NCBI GenBank assembly: GCA_019454045.1
Contig: SKCR01047729.1
Span: 1-64,000 of the forward strand
Length of the DNA stretch: 64,000 nucleotides
Source of the DNA: Zanthoxylum bungeanum
Lineage: Eukaryota; Streptophyta; Magnoliopsida; Sapindales; Rutaceae
Direction of reading: 5' to 3'
The first letter of the stretch is position 1; the number at the start of each line of letters is the position of its first letter. The notes beneath the pieces were generated by a model. It was not told the origin of the DNA, ran no database searches, and saw nothing but the letters and a program-made list of their open reading frames with translations. Positions 1 through 10,968 of the stretch are shown here, in pieces. The position numbers and the translations under genes were made by a program.

Positions 1-638
1 TTGTCAAATCACTTGTCACTTTGAGTGATGTGATGTGACTTGATGTGATAGATAAAAGTGATGGGTAAAAGTGAAAACATTGATTGATGTTTTACTTTTG
101 ACTTTTTGCTTTTTGAAAAATGGTAAAAGGTGTTATTATTATTAATTTTGGAAATTAAAAATATATAAACCTAATTACACTTTAACTCTCTCTCTCTCCC
201 TTTTACGTTTTCTCTTTTCCCTCTCTTTTTCTCTTCTTCCTCACACGGCTTGGAGCCGATTTCTTCTCCAAAATTTCTGGTTGTGACCGAATTTAAAGGG
301 AAGCAAGGAAGATGAAGAGTGCTAGCACACACCTTGAGTGATACATAGGTGATAGGGAAGTGTCTTCATGAGCTTGGAATCATTTTTGGAGCTTGAAGCT
401 TTGAGCTTCCATGGTGTCTTCCATGGCCGAATTCTTGGAGGAGTTTCACAGCCCAAACCGAGCCATCCACTGCCATGGGGAGTCATTGCCGTGACCTTGA
501 AGAGGAGGAAGAAGCTTGTGTTGTTTGATGCATCCAAACCGATCAATGTGAGTAATGTTTCCGCCTTATTCCTTTGATGTATTCATGCGAATTTTGTGCT
601 TGATTTCATGATTTTGGGACCTATATTAGAACTCAACA
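1..638 (+). repeat. Copia LTR, 3' portion (cut by window edge)
   Basis: This stretch matches the last ~640 bases of the complete Copia LTRs at 36714-38849 and 44673-46809. Shared landmarks are the GTCACTTTGAGTGATGTGA segment, a CT-rich stretch near 185-240, the GTGCTAGCAC palindrome (319-328) and the terminal part running to CTCAACA at 638. No primer-binding site follows, so it is either a 3' LTR or a solo LTR whose left part lies outside the window. Short ORFs inside it are not conserved in other copies and are treated as chance. Confidence 0.75.
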
Positions 639-861
639 ATACCACCTCCTAAATCATTATTAATTTGTCTAGTTTCCATCGAACGGTCTAGATGAAACGA
701 CTGGCGTCGGAATGCTTGACAGCCTGGGTTCTGTTATTTGTACATGACGAACCTTTTATTTAAGTACACGTAGGACAAAGACCACAGTGCTGTTTTTCTT
801 TTCGATTGGGCCTTATTTGTATGCATATGGCCCAAGCCATATGCAAGCGCCGTTTGTATTA
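639..861. other. Unassigned sequence between two Copia LTR fragments
   Basis: About 220 bases without similarity to the other repeats in the window and without an ORF worth naming. It may be pre-insertion flank or a diverged LTR portion. Confidence 0.4.
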
Positions 862-1848
862 TTAATGACTCACACTTTATTAATCTGTGATTAATTACAA
901 GAGAGAGAAAATTAATTTAGGATTAATTACGGAGATATTTTATCTGGGATAAAATATTATTTAAAGAGAGAGAACGATTAATTTGGAATTAATCGATAAA
1001 ATAATATATTCGATATATTATACGAAATTGGATTTCGACGCGGAATTAAAATTAGATTTTAATTCAGGCGAACAAGTTAATTTAGAATTAATTCGCTAGC
1101 GACGTGAGTAGTAATTTTGCTAGGCATAATTATTTAATTAAATTTGATTTAATTATGTCGCAACGGAAAATTTGTTAATTCAGAATTAGCGAACCCGAGC
1201 CCGGGAGTGTTTGCGGGCCCACTTGCATTTCGAATTCAAGTGCGGCCCACAAGTCACATCACGCGTCAAATCAGTAGTCATTCAAGTGATGTATGTCTTG
1301 TCACTTTGAGTGATGTGATGCCAGTCACTATTCTTGAGTGATTGATGGGGGTGGTTGGAAGGCTTTATTGAATTGTACCTTTTTTGACTTTGGAAATTCA
1401 AATTTGGTATATCTTTCTTAGTGATTTTGGAAATCAAACAACCACACACTTGATTTTCTTCTCTCTTTTGTTCTCTTCAACATTCGGCCAAGGGCCTTTT
1501 TCCTCTCTAATTTTTTGGCAAATGCCGAGAATAAGATGAAGAAATAAGGGAAATTTTGTGGCAAAATTTCAAGAGTGCTAGCACACATTTGGAGTCTTAC
1601 AAAGGTGATATGGAAACCCACCCATGGGCATGGAATCCTTACCCAAAGCTTGGAGCTTGAAGATTCAACTTGGAGCACAAATATGAGCCTTTGCCGTGAG
1701 CACCTTGGAGGAAAAGCTTGAAGAATTTTTGTTGTTCCTCGCATCGCAAAAGCCGATCTATGTAAGTATGATTCCGCCATACTTCTTATAAGTATTCACA
1801 CATGTTTCTATTCTTGAATGATCTTGGGACTAACCTAGAAACCCAACA
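862..1848 (+). repeat. Copia LTR fragment, 5' truncated
   Basis: Similarity to the Copia LTR family begins at ATTAATGACTCACAC and runs to the terminal ACCCAACA at 1848. It includes the inverted-repeat series (perfect example at 975-995 with arms CGATTAAT/ATTAATCG; another at 937-957) and the GTGCTAGCAC palindrome at 1575-1584. The first ~1 kb of the LTR is missing. The end sequence ACCCAACA is closest to the minus-strand copy at 47062-49009, so this is probably a sister subfamily. Confidence 0.7.
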
Positions 1849-4336
1849 AAGTCGACCATTTTCAGATGGACAGAACCCTATACAGACACCACAGTGAGTC
1901 AAAATCATTAAAATAGGTAAAATATAGTACGGGCACCATGACGAAAACATATCATATTATAAGTAAATTCTAATGCGTCATAGATATATCTATTTCAAAA
2001 GCGAATCTTTTGAGGAAAATACTTTGCAAAGTGATTTTTTTTTAGCAAAACTATAAAACAAATTTTCCACAATATCTCATAAAACTAATCTATGTGATTA
2101 AAATCAAATTTCAAAATCAATGTCATTATAAAATCGTATCAGGCGTCCAGAAACCAAGTCAACTGGATGAAAATATCAGTCGTCTAATGCCTGGGACGTG
2201 TGCACATACCAGACATTATCCGAAACATGACTATATCTATAAATGATAACAAGTCGGTCCACTACAGCTGTACAAGATCCTATACAGACACAATAAAGAT
2301 TTCAAAATCTTAAAATATAAACATCATACAAGCACCGTGGCGAAAAATGCATCATATATCATCCAATTGAAAATCTCATATCACATGAAATAAATTATCT
2401 AGAATCATTCTTATCAAAACATTTTATTATAAAATGAAAACTTACAACAAAAGTATCAAATAAAACATAAAACAGAATATCAAGTAAAATATAAAATAAA
2501 AAACATCTATTCATATGTCAGGTACATCACATAGCACATTTCAAACCCATCATCTATTCACAAGTTCCCACAAATTAAAAAACGATAACACTATAACGTA
2601 TACATGTTCAAAAGTCAGTCACACCAGCATATCTCTATATAGATACATATACATATACACACATATATCTCATATGAAACAAACATGCAAATAATTAACC
2701 ACACTTTAAGTATTCATCACTTGTAATACTTACCTCTCGCGAACACTCATGATCTTAGTCAAATCTGTCAAAATAAATTATAAAACGCGGTTAAAATCAC
2801 ATTTTACGGAATTCACGACTTAGCTATAACAAACTTCCAGACCTTCTGGGAACATTCAATTCAAGTCTGATTCCAACGATTTCAGTTTCATTACTCTTAA
2901 AACATCTTATACTGCAAATCTATAACATCAAGTTCACTTTCCGATTTAAAACCTGAAAATCCCCCTAAAAATCCGGAAACATTACAAACGGATATGGGAC
3001 CTTTCGGATCTTTCATGTTTCTTCCAAAACCAATTTAATACTAATAATACATCATAAAATAACATTCTAAAATAACTCGATAGGTCGAAACTACAGATTC
3101 CATGTTTTCGAAAAATCTTCCGAAAACTTTTCTGTTAACACTACTGAAGAATCATGAACCCTACAAACTTATACAGATTCATCTAAAAATTATCTTATCA
3201 TCATAATTAACTCATATCTATCAATATGTTCATCAAAGTATCGACGTACAAGAAATCAAATTTTACTGAAATTTGCAAATCATATCGAATCGATCCAATT
3301 CATTCTAATTTCACCTGAATTCTACCAATAGCTCAAATTCAATACATTCTAGTTTATTAAATTCAATAAGAGTCAATATATTACTCTACGACATTATTCG
3401 AAGCATCCGAATAACTACTAACTTCACTAATATAGTGAGATTTTTACCCGGATATCTTACTGAAATTCTGAGGGTATTGGAAAACTCCCAATGCTCCTAT
3501 GAACACGTAGGAATCGATAAAATTTGAACTAGAGCTATTGTTCAAATGGGTATAGTTATTTATGTTTCTTTCTTGCCTCGATTCACGTGAAACCGAGTGC
3601 TGTTCAATAAAATCGATACCACTGCCTCGTAGTAAGTTCCAACAACTTCAATTTGACTAGTGGCTCGACATTTAGATCGAAGTGGCGGACCAGGATCAAG
3701 AAATGGAGTTGCGCGCACCTCTCACCATTTCTGGCCATTTTCCATCTCATTGGGGCCGTCGCCGGCCACCATTAGGTAAGAGGTGGTTTGGTAGTTCCCT
3801 CATATCGGCGCGTCGGCCGGCAATGGCTGGATACCTTATCACACCATGAGGGGTCGGGTGTAGTGGGGAAAGAAATTTTTCCATCCTCTACAATTAGCGG
3901 AAACTTTGGGTGTATATAAGATACTTTCTGAAATTTATAAAACAGCCCCAGCGAAATTATAATAGGCCCCTGACAATGTATTCCTTCGGAAATTTATATT
4001 TTTAGGTCTTTTAGGTGCAAATTTTGAAAAGTTTTCAACATAAAAGTTGTTCATCTTCAAAAAATCTTTCCATCAGATCAAGAATGACCTCAATCGGAGT
4101 TTTTGTTTCTATTTTTATAGCTAAAACAATGAAAATTACTCATATAAAAATATTCAACAACACAGGTAATCGATCCTGTCGAGTTACGTAATTTCTAGTG
4201 CAATGAATCCTATTTTAAAACATTCCAAAATAATTTTCAATGCTTAAACTCTTATTCTCCAACATCGTCTTATTCCGAGACCTAAACTTCAATCTCAGAA
4301 CCTTCTAGAACTATTCTGAAAATTCGGGATGTTATA
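1849..4336 (-). repeat. Ty3/gypsy (Tekay-like) LTR fragment, minus strand
   Basis: Read on the minus strand it starts with TATAACATCCCGAATTTTC, a one-base variant of the TGTAACATCCC start common in Tekay/Del chromovirus LTRs. The general order (promoter-like part, GC-rich leader with CCGGCGAC-type sequence near 3740-3830, then repeated blocks near the far end) resembles the plus-strand LTR at 21665-24286. It stops at the Copia LTR end (1848/1849) without the expected TGTTACA-type end or primer-binding site, so its 3' part is lost. No coding sequence was seen. Orientation and lineage are inferences from the ends. Confidence 0.5.
1853..2365. repeat. Diverged direct repeat inside the LTR fragment
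   Basis: A block beginning GTCGACCATT and containing CCTATACAGACAC and GGGCACCATGACGAAAA (1853-1950) recurs in diverged form at about 2253-2350 (GTCGGTCCAC, CCTATACAGACAC, AAGCACCGTGGCGAAAA). The period is about 400 bases. Confidence 0.5.
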
Positions 4337-4780
4337 GAGTCTTCATCATAAAGTATAACAAATAATAAAAAAATTCATGAAAAACTTATAGTAATAATTC
4401 AAAGTAAAATAACAAATAAAAATAGACAAAAAAACTAAAAAATTGACTAGTTTTTATGGGCAACTGCTATGTCTCTTATTTTAGGTGTCACGAATGTTTT
4501 TTTAATAGGAGATTATATTATATCTTTTTATTATAATAGGTAATAAAATAATTAATTATAAAGACTAGGTACCACATATAATGTTTTATTTTAATGTGAC
4601 TTATTTTTATAATTTAATAATAAAAAATTACATTATTAATTAATTAAATTAATATGTTTCTTATTTTAATAGGAGATTATGTTTTTATATTTGTAATAGG
4701 TTTCTTATTTTAATTTTATAACCTAATAAAAAAATTATAGAGATATTTTAATTTTATATTTTATTGTGATTGCGAATCTA
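4337..4780. other. AT-rich unassigned segment
   Basis: Very AT-rich sequence with repeated TTATTTTAATAGGAGATTAT-like phrases (about 4504 and 4660). No coding potential or terminal repeats were recognised. It separates the Ty3 LTR fragment from the SIRE-like gag remnants. Confidence 0.4.
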
Positions 4781-5310
4781 TGATAAATGAAAATGTTGCA
4801 TTGAATAAAAAGATTGTAGATTTGCAAAACATTGTAACAAAATTCACTTTGGGAGAAAAAACTTTGTTATATTAATTAGATCCCAAAAATGTACTTTAGA
4901 AAAGAAAGAATATGATATATGCGTTACATTAAAAGAATATTTTTGAAGAATTATTTTGTAAAGGCATCTAATTCTCAGGCAAATGTTGCTATTAATGAAA
5001 ATATCACATGTCATGCATGCAATAAGAAAGGACATAAAATATTTGAGTGCATGAACAACAATGTGAACGTAAATGCATGGATTCTCCAAAGAATCAAATT
5101 TAACCCCCATGGACCCAAGAAAGTTTGAGTACCAAAATTCACTTAAATGATTTTGTAGGGGGAGCTTTAGGAATGATCATCATGAGAAATACAAATTAAT
5201 CCCAAAGACTAAATGAAGATGAGGAAAGAGATCAAAACGAGAAGAATATCAAATACAATCATAAAAAATATATGAATTTGGATAATTGGTGGATTTGTCA
5301 CTTGATGACA
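4781..5310 (+). pseudogene. Decayed SIRE-like Copia gag C-terminus with zinc knuckle
   Basis: The plus-strand frames contain a coiled-coil-like stretch ending in VTKFTLGEKTL, a pattern typical of SIRE gag upstream of the nucleocapsid. A CCHC zinc knuckle follows, reading CHACNKKGHKIFEC (about 5009-5050), then NPHGPKKV, where SIRE gags usually have a G-P-K-K-W-V-P-like phrase. The reading frame is broken by stops and frameshifts, so no Gag is made. A WWICHLM-like phrase near 5285 may be the start of protease. The pol genes expected next are absent. Confidence 0.6.
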
Positions 5311-6112
5311 ACGGTAATAGGTAAAATCCGTGTTTTTGGAGACACTAGTACTGTTTCCTCTAATTTATATGCATATTTCAATAATTATGAATTGATCTTA
5401 ATTTTGAAGCATACTAGTAATTATGCATTATTGCATTAAATGAATGAAATATGTTTTGATTTCCTATTCATAAGAACTGAGTATTATTATGCATGATGTG
5501 CTTCATTTGATATGAATTGTTTATTTTAAGTATCAATGGATCTCATTAAGTTAATAAATAACTTGCGCGATTCATTAAAATGCTTAAATATTATTTTTGG
5601 GGCCATTTTGTCGATAAATCATTGAGATTCTCCTTCATGACCTTTCTGAGACCAGTATATCGGTCTCTTATAGTGCTTACCGGTCTGGCCTAGGTTTTAC
5701 CGGTCTGTGAGACCGGCATACCTGTCAATATATCGATCTCTGGGATTTAAAATGCCAGACGCCCTTTTCTTCCTCATTTTCGTCTCAATCTCTCTCAAAT
5801 CATTTGAATCCTCCTCCAATCTATTTCTAAGTAAATTCGTCACTTTCTCACTTCATTTTGGTTATTATCTTGCATTATTACTCTTGAAGTTCTTAGATTC
5901 TTAATCTTTTAGGTTTAGAAACCATATGATCTAAAATCTATAGATTCGAACTTTTAGGTTGTTTTCTTGTTCAAATTTATTCTTTAAAATAACTCGAGGA
6001 CGTGTTTAGAGCCATTATCCTTCATTATTTTGTAGCTATTTCATCATTTTTTAAAAACCCAAAAAATTAGTTCATTTTGCATAAAACCCCAAAATTCTGC
6101 TTTTCTTACAAA
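5311..6112 (+). other. Non-coding stretch between gag remnant and extra ORF, with CCGGT repeats
   Basis: No coding similarity. Between about 5640 and 5745 the phrases TATCGGTCTC, ACCGGTCTGG, ACCGGTCTGT and GAGACCGGCATA recur. Similar ACCGGT/ACCGAC phrases recur in the 3' LTR of the same element (20720-21030), which links the two ends. Pol would normally lie here in a SIRE element. Confidence 0.4.
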
Positions 6113-7233
6113 ATGAACCCTAATCTCGAACCTCAATGGTATTTTCAAAATGATCGTCAAATTAGTATTTACACCGAATTTATCCCAAAGAAAGTGCCAT
6201 CAAAATAATATTATTGCAATATTGATTATTTGGCTGATTTTCACTGTCAAATAATTCTCCATAATCCTGGGCTTAATCATTTTTGTCAAATTTGTGTTCC
6301 ACTCTATCTCAATCTTGTCAAAGTATTTAACACAAAAATGGAGTTTCATGTTAGTACCCATGGCGCCTTTAGGACTACGGTCATTGGAACTTCCTTCACC
6401 GTGACTCATAATTCCGTTAACCGTCTCATCAGTACTTCACTCTCTAGAACTGTTTCATTCTGTTCCCATATGAATTTTCGTCAACTTGAGGGCTTATCTG
6501 AATCCCAAGTAATGGAATTTGTGCAGAGAGACGCTTTTGTCCCTCGTCCATATCCAGGTGTTCATGTCTTGAAGAAGGTTGACTTAGGTTTTGACATGCA
6601 AGTTTTCACTGAAATCACTCAATGTATCTTCTTACCTCAAAATGGCCATATTGATACAGTCAATCTATTAGAAATCTGGGTCATGAGTTCCTTAGGGCTA
6701 GACATTCCCCTAGATATAAGGTATCTGGTTTGTCAGTAGATGCAAATTTTTCGATCTCATCCCCAGTAATGTCTTCCGTATGGTTCTCTGATAACGCAGA
6801 TTCTTCACGGATATCATGTTCAGATTGACCCTGATGAGCCTTCCTTCGTTGTTTCTCCTTACCAGTGAATTACTTTGGCCACATTTCATTCTAAACCATG
6901 GGAGAAAGTAGATGGCATTTGGCGTATGAAGACCAAGATGGCCACTTCCACTTCCAAACGACCAAGGACGATCGACGATGCTAATTCTAACGAGGAAGCT
7001 GAAATCACTGCAGCTGAAGCAACATGACCATCTAGTTCTATGCCATATGCAGACGAGCAACACAACTTTGTCATGGCTAGGCTTGACTCTCTCGCATACA
7101 GCATTACCATAAAGTTTATTGCCTTAAGCACTCTTATGGAGCAGAAACTCAATGCTCAGCAGCAGACCCTTGATGAGCAGAGACAACACCTAGATTCAAT
7201 GAAGAAGAATATCAATTCCCCGACCAGAGATCT
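6113..7233 (+). pseudogene. Extra 3' ORF of the SIRE-like element (function unknown)
   Basis: A frame opening at an ATG at 6113 continues through one in-frame TAA to 6739 (last ~170 codons uninterrupted). Scattered open stretches follow and end in a glutamine-rich coiled coil (LMEQKLNAQQQTLDEQRQHL, about 7134-7193). The first part has the pattern Y-LNLVK-F, T-HGAF-TTV-GTSF, N-VNRLI, which resembles poorly characterised ORFs carried by plant LTR elements. The position after the missing pol and before the polypurine tract matches the env-like third ORF of SIRE elements. I see no signal peptide and only a weak hydrophobic segment after the coiled coil. It is broken, and its role is unknown. Confidence 0.5.
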
Positions 7234-7408
7234 CTTATTATCATTCGGCCTACATATTTTTTATATACATATATTTTGGATGTATTTTGATATTTTTGTG
7301 AATGTTAATGGATTTCATTACTTATGGCTAAATTTTTTTTGAATAAAATGGTTATTGCCTTAATTTACGTTCGTTTGATGATCTATGTATGATTTTTTAT
7401 TGGTTTGG

Positions 7409-7544
7409 CAAAAAGGGAGAATGTATGATAATGCTAAGTGTGCATTTTAATGAATTTTTATATGTTTATTGCACATATCAATTGGTATCTCATAACGCTT
7501 AATTTTTACTTCTCCATTCTTTTTGATAATGTCAAAGGGGGAGA
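7409..7544 (+). promoter_or_regulatory. Polypurine-tract-like repeats of the SIRE-like element
   Basis: Two purine-rich phrases, CAAAAAGGGAGA (7409-7420) and CAAAGGGGGAGA (7533-7544), resemble the true tract CAAAAAGGGGGAGA (20407-20420). More variants lie across the Tat insertion at about 20255, 20322 and 20338. Confidence 0.5.
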
Positions 7545-7577
7545 AATCATAGGAATGAGATTAAAACTTATGTTACC

Positions 7578-7582
7578 CTCAC
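7578..7582. repeat. Target-site duplication CTCAC, left copy
   Basis: CTCAC directly before the left Tat LTR is repeated directly after the right Tat LTR at 20242-20246. This fixes both ends of the Tat insertion. Confidence 0.8.
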
Positions 7583-8054
7583 TGTAGGACACAAAAATCG
7601 GCAATACTGTTCCAGGCTCACGGCCTAGTTGGGAGTACGGAATAGCTCGCGAGGAACTAAACCAGAGAAATAACATGGAGTCACCACCCGGTGTGAACCG
7701 GGACAAAGATTTAAGGCAGCACTCACCCCTCGCAAGGGAAGACCTCAAACCTATTGGGTTCAGAATGGTCCCTTACTTATGCCACTTGTAATGATATGAT
7801 TTGTGCAATATCTTAACCGAATCTATGCAACATGCTCAAGAACAACTTATATCTAGTTCATGTTCATAAAGATAAATCCTATGTCTAAGTTTACATGCTT
7901 GGAAAGTAAGTCCTCATAAAACACACGACAACACACGACAATCTCATGAACATATTTCAATTATATATTGCGAAAAGCAAACAACAACATAAACCTAATC
8001 CAAATTCCAAACGCAAAACAAATAACTACTCATGCTTAAAAATAAACAACTAAA

Positions 8055-8168
8055 TCATGCTTAAAAAATAAATAACATACTAGACTAAATCATGCTTAAA
8101 AAAATAAATAACATACTAGACTAAATCATGCTAAAAAAAATAAATAACATACTAGACTAAATCATGCT
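8055..8168. repeat. ~41-bp tandem repeat in the Tat LTR
   Basis: The phrase AAATCATGCTTAAAAAAATA followed by AATAACATACTAGACT occurs three times here but only twice in the partner LTR (about 18590-18665). Copy number therefore changed after or during the last transposition. Confidence 0.7.
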
Positions 8169-8866
8169 CGCATACATGTTTGGATGAAACGAAATACGTG
8201 TGTCTCTTAAGTAGTACGTGGCATTGTATCCCGAGTGCAAAACGCACTACCGTCCATTCGGATTCGACTATGGAATTTACGTCCGGGTTTCCATCCGATA
8301 TACCACAAAAGAGAACACGCATTCTGTTCACCCAGAATTCACATCATGCATCAACAAACGACTCTCATGCGATAATATATTCAAAATAATAAAAAAAAAC
8401 GAATAATAATAAATAAAGAAGGTACCCTCAGGTCTAACCTCTTTTGTCGTCTCTCGAAAGCGCGTTACACGGTCGTCGGAAGAATTGATATTCCGCAACT
8501 TTCCTGGTTCACTAATCCAATGTTTTCCTCGCTGTTTCACTGTTTGGACTGCTGTTTTCACTCTGTTTCGCTGCTATTTTCGCTGTATTTTTTGGTGACT
8601 ATTTTTTGGTAATTAAGGGACTATTTTGTGGGTTATACGGGGCAGTTTTCTGGTTAAAATCTGGACTATTTTGGGCAGTTTTTAGGTGCAATTTTGGGCA
8701 GTTTTTAGGTGCAGTTTTGGGTGGTTTCGGTGGCTTCGGGGGTTGAGTTGTGCGTGAAGGTCAGGCTGTTTAAAGGATACGTGAACGTGAATGAAGGGGC
8801 TGCTTGGATAGTTTTGTGTTGAAGGTTGATTAGGCGTGACGTGTTTGAGTGGCATATGGCTTGTTG

Positions 8867-9094
8867 TTACGTGATCTGGGGGCTTGTGGCGCGCAGGCTG
8901 AGTGAAGGGTTAGGGTGAAGGCATTTGATACGTTGATTTTGAAGAGGGGTTGAGGACGTGTTATTGAGTGATGGGCTGATGAAGTGAATTGGCTGAGTGG
9001 CTGTGAGTGGTGTATAGGCGTGAGTGGCTGTGAGTGGGGGGCTTATGGTGTGGCAATATGAATGCAATTTGGGAGGCTTTTGGGCGTGAATCAA
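8867..9094 (-). other. 75-codon ORF in the transcribed part of the Tat LTR
   Basis: A minus-strand ORF beginning MIHAQKPPKL and ending LRATSPQIT lies about 90 bases downstream of the LTR TATA box, so it would be the first ORF on the element RNA. The right LTR holds an equally open copy (19366-19593) with several amino-acid changes. It resembles no known protein and its low-complexity composition (Pro/Thr/Ser) argues for chance. It is recorded because both copies stay open. Confidence 0.25.
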
Positions 9095-9736
9095 CTAGGG
9101 TAATTGCGTGAATATGCTGAGTTATTTTCTTTGTGTTTTCATTGAGATGAGCTAGGGTATAATGTGTTGGTGAATGGTTCTTTTTATAGGCAAAGGTTGG
9201 GGGCTATCCTTGTTTGAGAAGGAGAAGGATTTGTGCATTAAAGGGAATATCTTTTAAATTAATATTTGATAAGGAAATCTTTTAATTAGGGAAATGATTT
9301 GATTTAATTTGATTTCTTCTCTTTTAATTAGGGATATGATTTGATTTGATTTGATCTTGTTTAATTAGGAATGTGATTTATGAGATTTGATTTGATTTAT
9401 TTAATTTAGGAATGAGATTTTTTTTGATTTAATTGGATTTGATTTAATTTAATTTAATTTTGGACATGTGTTTTAAATGTTTTAATTATTATTGGGTGTG
9501 TTTTAATGGGCTTGGGCTAGGTGGGCGTGTGGCTTTGGTTTTGGGATAAGGATGTGTTCTGAAACGGAGGTCCAACAAGCGAACCCTAAGCTAATCTAGT
9601 GAATTAAATCCAACAATGTGTCAATTCTTGACTTTTTCCTTCCGACGTCCGTTTCCCGCGGCTTCCACAGTTAAATAGGTAGTGTCTCCATACGAGACTC
9701 ATCATCGGGACTTACATGCAAAAATACAGTGCTACA

Positions 9737-9751
9737 GTCGGCCCCACTTTG
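9737..9751 (-). promoter_or_regulatory. Polypurine tract of the Tat-like element
   Basis: On the minus strand the sequence CAAAGTGGGGCCGAC lies immediately before the LTR start TGTAGCACTG. It is the plus-strand priming site for reverse transcription. Confidence 0.65.
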
Positions 9752-9819
9752 ATGGGACTTGTGCAGTGTGTAACAGTGACAATCTTATCAAAGTTATGCA
9801 ATGCATTTTTAGTTACCTG
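9752..9819. other. Short unassigned junction between Tat 3' end and Athila remnant
   Basis: Sequence between the Tat polypurine tract and the point where the Athila gag similarity stops (about 9820). No features were recognised. Confidence 0.35.
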
Positions 9820-10735
9820 AAACATTAGGATGATTCCTCCACCCTGGGTTGTAGGTGTTGGAATATGGATTGTTCCCCTGTCTGTTGAAATTGTTGACAT
9901 AATTCACCGTCTCTTCAAGTTGGTTCGACTCTCGTGCTCCTCCATAATGTGAACTTGTGGATCCAATGGTAAGAGTCTCCATGAATTTGCATATCTGATC
10001 TAGCTTGGCGTTGACTGTTGTATTGGCTCCACTCTCATAAATTCCTGTAATTCTTTGGATCATGCTCCTTTCTGTTGGCCATAAGGAATTGTTGTTGGCC
10101 ATTTCTTCGATTCGTTCCCAGGCTTGATCTTCTCATTTTGCCATTAAAGCTCCTCCAGCAGCAGCATCAATTATGGTTCTCATTATTCCAGAAAGTCCAT
10201 TATATAATGTTTGGACTTGAAGCCACTTTGTGATCTCATGATGAGAACATTTCCGGAGTAAATCTTTGAATCTTTCCCAAGCTTCGCAAAGGGATTCTGA
10301 ATCTTGCTGCACGAAGGATGTGATGTCATTCCTTAGTTTTGCTGTTCTGGCTGGTGGAAAATACTTTGCAAGGAATTTGGTGGCTAGAGTGTTCCAAGTT
10401 GTGATGGAACCTGCTGGTAGTGAATGTAGCCAAGCTTTTGCTATGTCTTTCAAGGAATATGGAAAAAATCGCAGTCTCATTGCTTCTTCTGATGCTCTGT
10501 TGTAGTTGAAAGTACCGCAAACTTCCAGGAAGTTACTGATGTGGGCATTAGGATCTTCAGTTGCATTCCCCCCGAACTGAACTGACTGCTGAATCATCTG
10601 AATGCATATTTTGATGTCACACGCATTTGCTGGTAATGGAGGAAATACAATACATGAAATGAGGCCGTCGACCACCGGAATGGTTCTGTCTCGAATGGTT
10701 ATTGGTGGTACAACCTCCAACGGTTCAGGATCCAT
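9809..10735 (-). pseudogene. Athila-like gag, one in-frame stop, 3' truncated
   Basis: From the minus-strand ATG at 10735 (MDPEPLEVVPP) the frame runs about 200 codons, meets a TGA at 10133-10135 and continues in the same frame to 9809. It contains the retrotransposon gag core (WLHSLPAGSITTWNTLATKF, KYFPPARTAKLRNDITSF, ESLCEAWERFKDLLRKC, IDAAAGGALMAK) and then NPYSNTYNPGWRNHPN, a signature of Athila-type gags. The usual continuation after HPN is replaced by VSGN and a stop, so the gag C-terminus and all of pol are lost. It starts about 215 bases from the primer-binding site, as expected for the first gene. Confidence 0.8.
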
Positions 10736-10950
10736 GTTGACTAAAGCTTCTTAGTCTTCACGCCTTTCCCTTCTAACTGTCTGATGGTTCTTTCAATTTC
10801 TGGGTCAAGCGGTCAGAGTTCAAAGCTTCTGGTTCGTCTCATGAAGTTTTTGAGAACCTGAAACACAAGAAAACAAAAACAATAAGTAAAAAGAAATTAG
10901 ATACAAGTAACGTATCTAAACCTAAAACTACTAGTGAAAGATAAAATAAG

Positions 10951-10968
10951 TCCCCGGCAACGGCGCCA
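10951..10968 (-). promoter_or_regulatory. Primer-binding site, aspartate-tRNA type
   Basis: Minus strand TGGCGCCGTTGCCGGGGA, six bases from the LTR end, matches the tRNA-Asp-type site used by Athila and related elements. The LOG-carrying element has the same sequence at 28092-28109. Confidence 0.8.

Larger units (their letters stand above)
7583..9736 (-). repeat. Tat-like 3' LTR
   Basis: Direct counterpart of 18117-20241. Read on the minus strand it starts TGTAGCACTGTATTTTTGC and ends TGTCCTACA. A TATA box (TATAAAAA, minus strand, 9181-9188) lies about 550 bases into the LTR. The polypurine tract abuts it at 9737-9751. An AT-rich GATTTGATTT-rich part (about 9240-9460) lies upstream of the TATA box in element orientation. 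Confidence 0.85.

Noticed and set aside
1418..1780. 120-codon minus-strand ORF in a Copia LTR
   Set aside because: Not conserved in other LTR copies and antisense to the LTR transcript. No recognisable domain.
9290..9460. GATTTGATTT-rich stretch as a microsatellite locus
   Set aside because: It is part of the Tat LTR and present in both copies, so it is not an independent repeat.
9810..9826. CAGGTAACT at the end of the Athila gag remnant as a splice donor
   Set aside because: The sequence fits a donor, but it coincides with the breakpoint and no matching acceptor can be argued; truncation explains it better.
10266..10505. 79-codon plus-strand ORF
   Set aside because: Opposite-strand shadow of the Athila gag.
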